A stretch of 64,000 nucleotides of DNA from Hyphomicrobiales bacterium (GCA_900470155.1 UBZT01000009.1:1075524-1139523); one strand, 5' to 3'. Shown: positions 27,325 to 34,457, numbered from the stretch's first letter. Numbers and translations: made by a program. The notes: generated from the sequence alone by a model not told the origin.

Positions 27325-27671
27325 TCTACATCCTGAAAACGATCGAGCGGAACCGGAATACGAGCGGGCACCTGGGGCATCATCGCCTGCGCCTCAACTG
27401 CGGAACCGCCTGCCGCATGGTCAAGGCTCGCAAGCTTCGCCGGATCGATCGCGCGGTGAATGTTTCGACCAGCCACCAGCTCTGCGTCGACAGGAACGCA
27501 ATCGCCGTAAACCACGCCGGCCAGACGTTCGGCGTCCCGCATTTGCTGCGGAAGTGCCGTACGGCATGCCTCACCGGTTTCATAGGAAATGACCGCCACC
27601 GGCTCTTCCAGACATGTGGTGTCTTGCGAGTGGCAGGCAACGATTACCATCAAAGCAGCCAGGGTGTTCAT
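27321..27671 (-). CDS. Hypothetical protein in the EcfG regulon
   Basis: A 116-residue protein with a short hydrophobic N-terminus (MNTLAALMVIVACHSQ) that may be a weak signal or lipoprotein-like sequence. A cysteine-containing middle (TTCLEEP, EACRTALPQQ, GDCVPVD) suggests a secreted disulfide-bonded fold. No family was recognised. GGAG seven bases upstream supports the ATG at 27671 rather than the GTG just before it. A perfect EcfG promoter precedes it, and a 65-codon gene overlaps its end. Confidence 0.7.
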   Translation of the reverse strand: MNTLAALMVIVACHSQDTTCLEEPVAVISYETGEACRTALPQQMRDAERLAGVVYGDCVPVDAELVAGRNIHRAIDPAKLASLDHAAGGSAVEAQAMMPQVPARIPVPLDRFQDVE

Positions 27672-27698
27672 CACTGTTCTCCGCGTTAGTTAATCGTT

Positions 27699-27723
27699 AA
27701 CGCGGCAAAAACCCCGAAGTTCC
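27699..27723 (-). promoter_or_regulatory. EcfG promoter of the 27671-27127 operon
   Basis: On the minus strand GGAAC (27719-27723), 16 bases, CGTT (27699-27702), ending 28 bases before the ATG. The GGAAC box lies inside a short GC-rich hairpin followed by five T that may be the terminator of the upstream peptidase gene, so promoter and terminator appear to be merged. Confidence 0.85.
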
Positions 27724-27753
27724 GGGCTTTTGGCAAATTCCCCCGAGCTTGGT

Positions 27754-28827
27754 TCAGGCAACCCGGCCGGAGCGGATGAGTTGATGAATGTACCGGAGCT
27801 TTTCGAACACCGGTTCGGACAGGATGAAGGGATAAAGGTCGTGCTGGCCCATGCTGCGATTGATGCTGTTGATCGCAAGCGTCAGCGGAACCCACGCACG
27901 GATCAGTGCTTCCGAACTGCCGCTGCTATAGCTGTCGAAGGTCCTGCTGAGCGTGAGGTCCGAGACATCGGTATCCGCTTCGGGATTGGTTCTAAGACCG
28001 AAGGCATCGGCCGTGTCCAGCGCATCGACAATGTGGAAGTAGTGGGCAAACGTTTCGGCAAAGTCCTCCCAGGGATGGCTTGCCGCATAGGCGGTGATAT
28101 AGCTCAGTTCCCAGCCGACCATCGGGCCTTCGGCATAGTGACGCTTGAGCGCCTCGCCATAATCGACCCGCTCGTCGCCAAAGGCGGCGCGAAAGGCATC
28201 ATATTCGCCACGGTCGCGCACCAGAACATTCCAGTAGTAGTGTCCGACCTCGTGGCGGAAATGACCAAGCAGGGTGCGAAACGGCTCTCCCAGCGCAACC
28301 CGCCGTGCCTCACGTTCCACATCGGATGCCTCGGCAATATTGAGCGTGATCAAACCATCATCGTGGCCTGTCAACACCGGACCATCCTGGGGTGACATGA
28401 CCTCGTCGGCCAGGAACTCAAATCCGAGACCCTGCTCAGGGTCATCCGCGCGCGTCGTCAACGGCAGATTGAAACGCAACAGCGAGTAAAAGAGGTTGCG
28501 TTTGGCAAGCTCGATCTTCTGCCAGTTCGCGATGTTTTCCGGGATCGATATGTCCGGAATGGTCACGTTATGCCGGCAGGCGACGCAAAAGCCCGAAGGA
28601 TGATTGTCATCCACCAGCCAGTTGCAGCCGCCGATATCGGCATTTTCGCACGGGTGCACTGCCGAACCGTCATCGGAGCCATCCGTAGCGATGACACCAC
28701 CGTCGGGCGCAAGTGCCACCATATCCAGCGAGCGCGGCCTGAAAGCCAGACGCGATCCGCAGGTAACACAGCCGTTATTCTCAAAATGAACGACATTTGA
28801 ACAGTTGGAGCAACTGAACAGGCGCAT
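27754..28827 (-). CDS. Zinc-ribbon metallopeptidase-like protein (HExxH; putative zinc-binding peptidase family)
   Basis: A 357-residue cytoplasmic protein. An N-terminal zinc ribbon has paired cysteines (CSNCSN, then CVTCGS), with further cysteines in HPCENADIGGCNW and FCVACRHN. The middle contains the gluzincin-like motif H-E-V-G-H within HFRHEVGHYYW, and the downstream WEDFAETFAHYFH could supply the third ligand. This matches the uncharacterised zinc-binding peptidase family common in rhizobia. No substrate is known. It lies within the general stress response block but has no clear EcfG promoter; a poor TGAAC-N17-CGTT match precedes it. Confidence 0.82.
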   Translation of the reverse strand: MRLFSCSNCSNVVHFENNGCVTCGSRLAFRPRSLDMVALAPDGGVIATDGSDDGSAVHPCENADIGGCNWLVDDNHPSGFCVACRHNVTIPDISIPENIANWQKIELAKRNLFYSLLRFNLPLTTRADDPEQGLGFEFLADEVMSPQDGPVLTGHDDGLITLNIAEASDVEREARRVALGEPFRTLLGHFRHEVGHYYWNVLVRDRGEYDAFRAAFGDERVDYGEALKRHYAEGPMVGWELSYITAYAASHPWEDFAETFAHYFHIVDALDTADAFGLRTNPEADTDVSDLTLSRTFDSYSSGSSEALIRAWVPLTLAINSINRSMGQHDLYPFILSEPVFEKLRYIHQLIRSGRVA

Positions 28828-28863
28828 GATCAATCACCATTATTGCTGGAAAATGTGAATGTA

Positions 28864-28879
28864 AACGCCTTGAGGCGTT
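28864..28879 (-). terminator. Short hairpin downstream of the HWE kinase gene
   Basis: Perfect 6-base arms AACGCC / GGCGTT with loop TTGA, 17 bases after the kinase stop on the minus strand, followed by only three T. It is at best a weak terminator. Confidence 0.35.
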
Positions 28880-28895
28880 CATGAGTTCATCGCAA

Positions 28896-29894
28896 CTAGT
28901 CGAAGATCTCGAGCGGAAAGGTCAATTCATAGCGCACTTCGCTCTGGCGAAACTCGTGCTGGGCCGTGCCGTTGACGGAGGCCGGCACCACGCGCTCGAG
29001 CACCGTGCTGCCGAACCTGTTGGTCTTGAGCACGGCGACATCCTCGGCTTCGGCCATGCCGAAAGGCTCGACCCAGAGTATCCGGACCACCGGTCCTTCC
29101 GGCGTGTCGAGACGCGTGCAGCTGACCTCGATCGGTCGGCGTCTCTGCAGGAAGTCACCGTGGCTGACCGCGTTGACCACGAGCTCGTGCAGGGCAAGAC
29201 CGATATGCAGCGAGGCATTGGGTGTGAGAAGCACGTCGTCGCCCGAGACATGCACCAGATCAGCATTCTCCTGGACATACCGGTCGACCTGCTGCTTCAG
29301 CAGATCGCGAAAATAGGCACCGCGCCAGCTGCTGTCGGTGATCAGGTCCTGCGATTGCGAAAGCGCGTGCAGACGTCCGCGGAATTTCCCCAAAAACATG
29401 TCGAGCGTTCCCGCATAACGGGCCGTCTGCGACGCGATGCTCTGGATGATCGCCAGCAGATTTTTCGATCGATGGCTGACTTCCCGCAGCAAAGCCCGCA
29501 GGAGACGCTCACGGCGCCGATCCTCGGTTCGATCGATCACCACGGTGATCAGATGAAGCTCGCCATCCGTCATTTCGACCAGTCTGCAGCGAAACTCGAA
29601 AAAGCTGTCATCGCCCGCCTCGATCTCGAGGTCGGCCCGGTCCCCGGCATTGACCAGTGTCGACTTGATTTCCGTGAGCCGCGCGCCGATGTCAGGACCG
29701 AATATGGACTCATCCGTTGGCCGCGCACCGGCTTCGAGGCGCCATTGCGGCGGCAACGCGGTGATACAGACGTAGGCGCCGTCCTTGTCTTGCAGGATCA
29801 GACTGGCACCCATATCGATGAGGGCGGTTATGAAGAACTCGCGCAACTGATCCTCGCCGCGCTGAGATTCAAACCATGTCAATCGATGTACCAA
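28896..29894 (-). CDS. HWE-family sensor histidine kinase with N-terminal PAS-like domain
   Basis: A 332-residue soluble kinase. A PAS-like sensor region occupies residues about 15-125 (SLILQDKDGAYVCITALPPQW). The phosphoacceptor is H141 in LREVSHRSKNLLAIIQ, and the HWE/HisKA_2 ATPase domain contains ALHELVVNAVSHG. No transmembrane segments are seen, so it probably senses a cytoplasmic signal. Kinases of this class phosphorylate PhyR and single-domain regulators in the alphaproteobacterial stress response; the position next to phyR supports that. No EcfG promoter is visible in front of it. Confidence 0.9.
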   Translation of the reverse strand: MVHRLTWFESQRGEDQLREFFITALIDMGASLILQDKDGAYVCITALPPQWRLEAGARPTDESIFGPDIGARLTEIKSTLVNAGDRADLEIEAGDDSFFEFRCRLVEMTDGELHLITVVIDRTEDRRRERLLRALLREVSHRSKNLLAIIQSIASQTARYAGTLDMFLGKFRGRLHALSQSQDLITDSSWRGAYFRDLLKQQVDRYVQENADLVHVSGDDVLLTPNASLHIGLALHELVVNAVSHGDFLQRRRPIEVSCTRLDTPEGPVVRILWVEPFGMAEAEDVAVLKTNRFGSTVLERVVPASVNGTAQHEFRQSEVRYELTFPLEIFD

Positions 29895-29994
29895 GTGTCC
29901 TGCTCCGCCCTTGCTCGGTTCTTGGGATCAGCACCGGCGCGCGACGCGCCGGCACTTTCTCCTAAGTCCTTGTATTATTGCGTGTGTTCGCGCT

Positions 29995-30789
29995 TTACGC
30001 CTGCTCAGCGACCTGTTCGTTGAAGAACAGAGCCTGGCTGATCAGGGCCTTGACCATGTCCGGATTGAAAGGCTTCGTGACCAGGAAGGCGGGTTCCGGT
30101 CGTTCGCCGGTCAGCAGGCGCTCGGGGAAGGCCGTAATGAAGATCACCGGAATGCTGTCAACCTTCAGGATATCGTTCACAGCGTCGATACCGGAGCTTC
30201 CGTCGGCAAGCTGGATATCGGCTAGCACCATCTTCGGGCTGGTGCGCTTGTAGAGTTCGACTGCCTCGCTGTGTGTTCGGGCGATGCCCGTGACGCGGTG
30301 GCCGAGATCTTCCACCATCTGCTCGATATCGAGCGCGATCAGCGGCTCATCCTCGATGATCATGATATCGGTTGCGACCTGGCGAGAAATCTCAGCCGAC
30401 GCTTCGTTGAAGAATGTGTTGAATTCTCCTTCGCTGACACCGAGCACGGCCGCAGCCTCGGCGGAGGTGAAACCCTCGACCGTGACCAGAAGAAAGGCGT
30501 GGCGGGCGCGGGTCGGCACGGCGGCAAGATTGGCGGCAGCGCGCTTTTCCCAGGCAAAGGGTGAGGTGATCGCCGGAAGCTCGACCTTGGTGGAATCATA
30601 GATCGTCACGAACAGGTTATACAGCGCCACACGATCATCACCGGTATCCGGGAAAATCGAGATATCGGCAATCAGTGCTTCCAGGACCGCGGCAACATAG
30701 GCATCGCCCGATGTCTGGGAACCGGTAACGGCGCGTGCATACCGCCTCAGATAGGGAAGATGGACGGCGACGCGGGCAGTAAGGGACAT
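29995..30789 (-). CDS. phyR: Anti-anti-sigma response regulator PhyR
   Basis: A 264-residue protein with an N-terminal sigma-like domain (residues about 1-135, resembling EcfG regions 2 and 4 but not binding DNA) and a C-terminal receiver with D191 (MVLADIQLADG) and K239 (FLVTKPFNPD). On phosphorylation it opens and titrates NepR, freeing EcfG. GGAG six bases upstream supports the ATG at 30789. A perfect EcfG promoter drives it, so the response feeds back on its own activator. Confidence 0.95.
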   Translation of the reverse strand: MSLTARVAVHLPYLRRYARAVTGSQTSGDAYVAAVLEALIADISIFPDTGDDRVALYNLFVTIYDSTKVELPAITSPFAWEKRAAANLAAVPTRARHAFLLVTVEGFTSAEAAAVLGVSEGEFNTFFNEASAEISRQVATDIMIIEDEPLIALDIEQMVEDLGHRVTGIARTHSEAVELYKRTSPKMVLADIQLADGSSGIDAVNDILKVDSIPVIFITAFPERLLTGERPEPAFLVTKPFNPDMVKALISQALFFNEQVAEQA

Positions 30790-30836
30790 GCATTTCTCCA
30801 ATCGCATATGGAAATACGGGTGCGGACTCGGCTGAA

Positions 30837-30861
30837 AACGTTCGGTTCAAAAAAAAGTTCC
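30837..30861 (-). promoter_or_regulatory. EcfG promoter of phyR
   Basis: On the minus strand GGAAC (30857-30861), 16 bases, CGTT (30837-30840). It ends 48 bases before the phyR ATG. Its -35 box forms one arm of a perfect palindrome with the -35 box of the divergent nepR-like gene. Confidence 0.88.
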
Positions 30862-30869
30862 ATCGTGGC

Positions 30870-30894
30870 GGAACTTTTTTGCATCAAAAAGGTT
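30870..30894 (+). promoter_or_regulatory. EcfG-type promoter of the second nepR gene
   Basis: GGAAC (30870-30874), 16 bases, GGTT (30891-30894), one base off the -10 consensus and ending 48 bases before the ATG. The region 30851-30880 reads AAAAAAGTTCC-N8-GGAACTTTTTT, a perfect dyad made by the two divergent -35 boxes. Confidence 0.75.
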
Positions 30895-30941
30895 ATCAGG
30901 CTATTCGCTCCTGCCAAGTGACCCGACGGAATTGGATTAAG

Positions 30942-31130
30942 ATGGCCAAAAGCCCGCAAGACAAGCCTGAAAAAGCCAAATCAGACGACACAAAGGGCCA
31001 GAATTCCAATGCGCTCATTGCCTCCAAGTTGCGCGGATATTACGACACCATCATCGAAGAAGGCACGCCGTCGCATCTGATCGACCTCCTGGAGCGACTG
31101 CACGAAGCAGAGACCAAGGCGAAGAAGTAA
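30942..31130 (+). CDS. NepR-like anti-sigma factor, second copy
   Basis: A 62-residue NepR paralogue. A charged, lysine-rich N-terminal tail (about 25 residues) is followed by the NepR core IASKLRGYYDTIIEEGTP and SHLIDLLERLHEAE, closely matching the copy that precedes ecfG. Rhizobia often carry a second anti-sigma factor with partly redundant or sigma-specific roles. It is divergent from phyR, with interlocked EcfG promoters. It may bind EcfG, PhyR, or a second sigma factor not present here. Confidence 0.88.
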   Translation: MAKSPQDKPEKAKSDDTKGQNSNALIASKLRGYYDTIIEEGTPSHLIDLLERLHEAETKAKK

Positions 31131-31185
31131 GCAGGCCCTCCCCGGTCAATAAAACCGTCCCGGACCGATTTTACATCGGGTATCC

Positions 31186-31213
31186 CGCGACGGAAACTCC
31201 GTCGCGAAATTTT
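31186..31213. terminator. Hairpin between the convergent nepR-like and holin-like genes
   Basis: Perfect 9-base arms CGCGACGGA / TCCGTCGCG with loop AAC, followed on the plus strand by AAATTTTC. It lies 55 bases after the nepR-like stop and 30 bases beyond the end of the convergent membrane-protein gene. Confidence 0.6.
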
Positions 31214-31236
31214 CAATGTCGATTGCCACGGAGCGC

Positions 31237-31689
31237 TCAATCGTCGTCGTCTCTTGCTGAACCCGATCCCTGGCTTTTCGCAAGGACGAAAACTACCGCC
31301 GCGATAGCCGCCGTCGCCAGAAGCGATTTGCCACGCATCATCGTCGGCAGACCCGCCAAAATCTGGAGGGTCACCGGATCCGGCAACCGCGCCCGCGCTG
31401 CCCGTTGCCGGGCCAGGATACGCCGTTCCGAACGGCGGTTGAACGCACCGACCACGACCACGACCATGATCGCAACAAACGCCGTCGCTGCGGCAACAAT
31501 CAACGCGGCTGCCAGCGGACCAAATTCCCGTGACAAGAAGATGCCGAGCGCGATCAGCAGAGCGATATAGGCGGTCAAGCCGAAAAGACCCGCCACGACG
31601 GCCCCGATCAGGGACCGCGCAACGCGTCTGGCCGTCGGCCGCACCTTGCCGAAGGCCAGAACACTGAGGCTCTGCATCAACTGCAGCAT
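31237..31689 (-). CDS. Holin-like/actinobacterial-type integral membrane stress protein (phage holin superfamily VI-like)
   Basis: A 150-residue membrane protein. Two adjacent helices lie at about residues 28-50 and 60-82, a basic stretch follows (RRSERRILARQRAARARL), and a third hydrophobic segment at about 120-138 precedes an acidic tail ending DDDD. The pattern fits the small membrane proteins often paired with DUF883/ElaB-like proteins in stress regulons. It starts two bases after the DUF883 gene and shares its EcfG promoter. Exact family assignment is tentative. Confidence 0.7.
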   Translation of the reverse strand: MLQLMQSLSVLAFGKVRPTARRVARSLIGAVVAGLFGLTAYIALLIALGIFLSREFGPLAAALIVAAATAFVAIMVVVVVGAFNRRSERRILARQRAARARLPDPVTLQILAGLPTMMRGKSLLATAAIAAVVFVLAKSQGSGSARDDDD

Positions 31690-31691
31690 GA

Positions 31692-32075
31692 TCAGCGCCG
31701 GCTGAGCAAGGCGAAGATGTAACCAACGCCGGCGGCGATCGCCAGCGACTGGAAGGGGTGAGCCTGCACCTGGGCCTTCAGGTCCTGCTCGACACCAACC
31801 AGCGTATCGCGCGCCGCTTCGACATACTGCGTGGAGGTTTCAGCAGCATCGGCACCCAACTGGCTTGCCATGCTACCAGCTTCGCGGATCTTGCCGCTGC
31901 CAAACGAAGCGACCGTCTTGGTCAGCGATGCAAGATCGCGACGAAGATTGTCGATTTCGACCTGGATATCACCGGTGGTGGCGGAGGCATCGGTCGAAGC
32001 GAGCGCCTCGATGCGATCGGCAATATCATTTGCCGTGTCTTCGATCTTTCGTTTGCTGGTCGTCGATAGCGCCAT
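31692..32075 (-). CDS. DUF883 (ElaB/YqjD-like) stress protein
   Basis: A 127-residue protein with a long helical, coiled-coil-prone N-terminal part (residues about 10-100) and a short C-terminal hydrophobic anchor ending GVGYIFALLSRR, the hallmark of the ElaB/YqjD/DUF883 family. In E. coli such proteins tether ribosomes to the inner membrane in stationary phase; whether this one does is unknown. A perfect EcfG promoter lies 49 bases upstream, and the holin-like gene follows after 2 bases. Confidence 0.87.
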   Translation of the reverse strand: MALSTTSKRKIEDTANDIADRIEALASTDASATTGDIQVEIDNLRRDLASLTKTVASFGSGKIREAGSMASQLGADAAETSTQYVEAARDTLVGVEQDLKAQVQAHPFQSLAIAAGVGYIFALLSRR

Positions 32076-32123
32076 GTTCGGAGCCTCCGTAAGCGTTCAC
32101 AATGATCTAAAGTTCGTGGCAAT

Positions 32124-32148
32124 AACGCAGAAATGCCGTTTTGGTTCC
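32124..32148 (-). promoter_or_regulatory. EcfG promoter of the DUF883 operon
   Basis: On the minus strand GGAAC (32144-32148), 16 bases, CGTT (32124-32127). It is divergent from the csbD-type promoter, with 34 bases between the two -35 boxes. Confidence 0.88.
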
Positions 32149-32182
32149 CGTCGTCGATGCCCTTTCTTGAAATGCGGCATTT

Positions 32183-32207
32183 GGAACTTCCCAAGCGGCA
32201 GGACGTT
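32183..32207 (+). promoter_or_regulatory. EcfG promoter of the CsbD-like gene
   Basis: GGAAC (32183-32187), 16 bases, CGTT (32204-32207), ending 55 bases before the ATG. Confidence 0.88.
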
Positions 32208-32261
32208 GTAGATGCCGAGGACATGAGCCTCTCATCAAACACAAGACACGGGAGATTTCCG

Positions 32262-32459
32262 ATGAATTGGAATCAGGTTGAAGGCAATTGGGAACAGTTC
32301 AAGGGCAAGGCCCAGACCCAGTGGGGCAAGCTGACCGGCGATGATCTCGACGTCGTCGCCGGCAAGCGCAAGGAACTGTCCGGCAAGATCCAGGCAGCCT
32401 ATGGCAAGACCCAGGAAGAAGCCGATCGCGAGATCGACGACTGGATGAGCAAGAACTGA
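32262..32459 (+). CDS. CsbD-like stress protein
   Basis: A 65-residue hydrophilic protein of the CsbD family. The opening MNWNQVEGNWEQFKGKAQ and the closing IDDWMSKN segments are diagnostic. Family members are abundant sigma-B or EcfG-dependent stress proteins of unknown mechanism. GGGAG nine bases upstream supports the start. A strong terminator follows, so it is monocistronic. Confidence 0.93.
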   Translation: MNWNQVEGNWEQFKGKAQTQWGKLTGDDLDVVAGKRKELSGKIQAAYGKTQEEADREIDDWMSKN

Positions 32460-32487
32460 GGCCCGATCGGGTCATGAGTTCAAGAAG

Positions 32488-32515
32488 CCCGGAGGCACCC
32501 GCCTCCGGGTTTTTT
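32488..32515 (+). terminator. Rho-independent terminator of the CsbD-like gene
   Basis: Perfect 9-base arms CCCGGAGGC / GCCTCCGGG with loop ACCC and six T, 28 bases after the stop. It lies just before the end of the convergent oxygenase-like gene. Confidence 0.9.
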
Positions 32516-32520
32516 GTTGA

Positions 32521-33378
32521 CTATGCGGCTGTCGTTGCGCCGTAGGTGACGCCCTTTTCCTTCAGCCAGCGCCTGTAGGCAATGGACGACGCATCCGCCC
32601 GCGTCGGGATCTCCTTGCGCGGTTCGAGCGGCAGCAGAACGGGACGCTGGTTTTCCAGGATGATCCTGTCCTGCAGGAAGATCAATTGCTGGAAATGCAC
32701 CAGCTCCGTCGTCGTCGAGACAGCGTCGATCAGATACATGATCGGATGCGCCCGGCAACGATCTGGATCGAGCGGCTGCACGAACAGCCCGATCACGTCC
32801 CAGCGCGTCTCGGAGTTCGGACAGGTCTTGTAAAGGATCGTCGTGAACGGCGTCATCACCCGGTACATGTATTGCGTCGTGATGCCATCGGTCGCCGACA
32901 GTGCTGCCTGCGGCTGGAAGAACTTGCAGTTTGTTGCCCAGACCTCGTCAGTATCGCGACGGATCTCGACATCATATTGCTCGACCTCGGTATAGGGTTC
33001 GGCGCCGAGAACATCTGTGTGCACGAAGGGAAAATGCGCCATGTCGAGAAAATTCTCGACGATGCGCAATCCCGATGCCTTCACCGTTACCACGCCGCAG
33101 GCCACATAGCGCCGGTCAGGCTCGTCTGCCTCCGGCAGGGGAAAGATTTCACGCTCCGGTGTGCCCAGTGTCGTCCAGAGAAAGCCGAAGCGGTGGCGCA
33201 GCGGCAAGGCGCCTTCGCGGCCTTCGGCAAACACCGCGACCTGACCATCGTGCTCTTTCACGACGGTGAGGTCCGTTCCCAGAAGACGGTTTGACGAGCG
33301 CCCGACAGGGATGACCGCCTCGGTGTCGATCACGTACCACTGGTCAAGTGATGCCCGATCGATTTCGCCTGCCGCCAT
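32521..33378 (-). CDS. Rieske-oxygenase-like catalytic subunit lacking the [2Fe-2S] domain core
   Basis: A 285-residue protein related to Rieske non-haem iron oxygenases. The mononuclear iron motif is intact: E108-N109-x-x-D112-x-x-H115-x4-H120. The N-terminus keeps the outer strands of a Rieske domain (WYVID...RLLGTDLTVVKEHDGQV and GFLWTTLGTPE), but the roughly 55 residues that carry C-x-H and C-x2-H in relatives are absent, so it cannot bind a cluster. The ATG at 33378, with AAGGA upstream, is preferred to that at 33393. A cluster-bearing but catalytically reduced homologue is divergently encoded at 33774, suggesting a two-protein enzyme. The substrate is unknown. Confidence 0.8.
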   Translation of the reverse strand: MAAGEIDRASLDQWYVIDTEAVIPVGRSSNRLLGTDLTVVKEHDGQVAVFAEGREGALPLRHRFGFLWTTLGTPEREIFPLPEADEPDRRYVACGVVTVKASGLRIVENFLDMAHFPFVHTDVLGAEPYTEVEQYDVEIRRDTDEVWATNCKFFQPQAALSATDGITTQYMYRVMTPFTTILYKTCPNSETRWDVIGLFVQPLDPDRCRAHPIMYLIDAVSTTTELVHFQQLIFLQDRIILENQRPVLLPLEPRKEIPTRADASSIAYRRWLKEKGVTYGATTAA

Positions 33379-33517
33379 GTCCTGATCCTTCATCTGGGGG
33401 TGCGCTGAATTTCCGCTTGAACCCCGTCGCAACCCACCGCTAGATTGCTCGAAAATAGAGCGAGCACAATTGGCAGGCAACAACATTCCCCAGGCGAGCG
33501 GCCGCAAAGGCACAGGC

Positions 33518-33757
33518 ATGTCCTGTGATTTCATTTTTCGCGGCAGCCTGATGTCCGAGAGTTTCCTGGATTTCGCCCGCCATCGGGCAGCAAGGCTCGA
33601 CCTGGCGCTCACCATCGGCATCTGCGACACGCAAGCCTGCATGCTGACTGTGCGCGGGCCGGATGCTTTGATCGATGCCTTTGAAATGGCCGTCAGCCTC
33701 GGCCCCTATGATTGCATCATTGTCGATATCGAACGCAGCGATCACCCGCATGGTTGA
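33518..33757 (+). CDS. Acylphosphatase-like small protein without the catalytic residues
   Basis: A 79-residue protein with the layout of acylphosphatase: a start resembling the V-x-G-x-V-Q-G-V-x-F-R loop (here FIFRGSLMSESFLDFARHRA), then an R-G-P-D-A-L segment and MAVSLGPYDCIIVDIE, matching the usual GPxxAxVxxV end. The catalytic Arg and Asn expected in family members are not in place, so it is probably a binding or structural relative. AAAGG about eight bases upstream supports the ATG at 33518. It is first in the operon with the Rieske-domain protein (16-base gap). Confidence 0.6.
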   Translation: MSCDFIFRGSLMSESFLDFARHRAARLDLALTIGICDTQACMLTVRGPDALIDAFEMAVSLGPYDCIIVDIERSDHPHG

Positions 33758-33773
33758 TCCGGAGATTTTTCAG

Positions 33774-34457
33774 ATGACCGACACCACCCTTTGGGTTCCC
33801 GTCGCCCTGTCGACATCGATCGAGCCCGGCACCTCCGCCGGCACGAAGATCGACGGGGCAGAATATGTCGTCTGGCGCGACGATGAGGGCAAGGCCCATC
33901 TCTGGGAAGATCGCTGTCCGCATCGCGGCATGCGCCTGAGCTTCGGCTTCGTGCGCGGCGACCAGATTGCCTGCCTCTATCACGGCTGGCGCTACGACAG
34001 TGCTGGCCAGTGTCGGCTGATCCCGGCCCATCCGGATCTGGAAGTGCCGAAGACGATCAAGGTCCCGACCTTTGCCGTGGTCGAAGCCGGTGGCCTGATC
34101 TGGGCCGCCGTCTCGCAAGACACGGATCGCACGACCATGCCGGACCTGCCGCAGGATCTGCTTTCCGTCCGTAGCCTCTATGTCGACGCCCCGCTCGATC
34201 TTTGTCGCGATCATCTGGCAGAAGTCAGCCCGCCACACATGGAACCCGCCGAGCTCACGACACTCTCCCCCCTCTGCCTGCAGCGCACGGCAGCGGGCAG
34301 CATGCTCGTCATCGCGTTTCAGCCGTTGACCCCCGACAGGACGGCGCTGCACATTCTCGTTTCGGCATCTGCCGACAACCAGACCCGTGCACGGCTGGCG
34401 ACCTGGGCGACCGGGCTTCGCTTTGCACTTGAACACTCTTTCGCCAGGGTCGCCTGA
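33774..34457 (+). CDS. Rieske [2Fe-2S] domain protein with degenerate oxygenase remainder
   Basis: A 227-residue protein. A complete Rieske cluster site is present: C48-x-H50 in RCPHRG and C67-x2-H70 in CLYHGW. After the Rieske domain (to about residue 115) a shortened C-terminal region contains DHLAEVSPPHMEP, which looks like a decayed version of the mononuclear-iron motif. It would pass electrons but not oxygenate by itself. The gene is followed by a GST with a one-base overlap and is divergent from the cluster-less oxygenase subunit at 33378, its probable partner. Confidence 0.85.
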   Translation: MTDTTLWVPVALSTSIEPGTSAGTKIDGAEYVVWRDDEGKAHLWEDRCPHRGMRLSFGFVRGDQIACLYHGWRYDSAGQCRLIPAHPDLEVPKTIKVPTFAVVEAGGLIWAAVSQDTDRTTMPDLPQDLLSVRSLYVDAPLDLCRDHLAEVSPPHMEPAELTTLSPLCLQRTAAGSMLVIAFQPLTPDRTALHILVSASADNQTRARLATWATGLRFALEHSFARVA

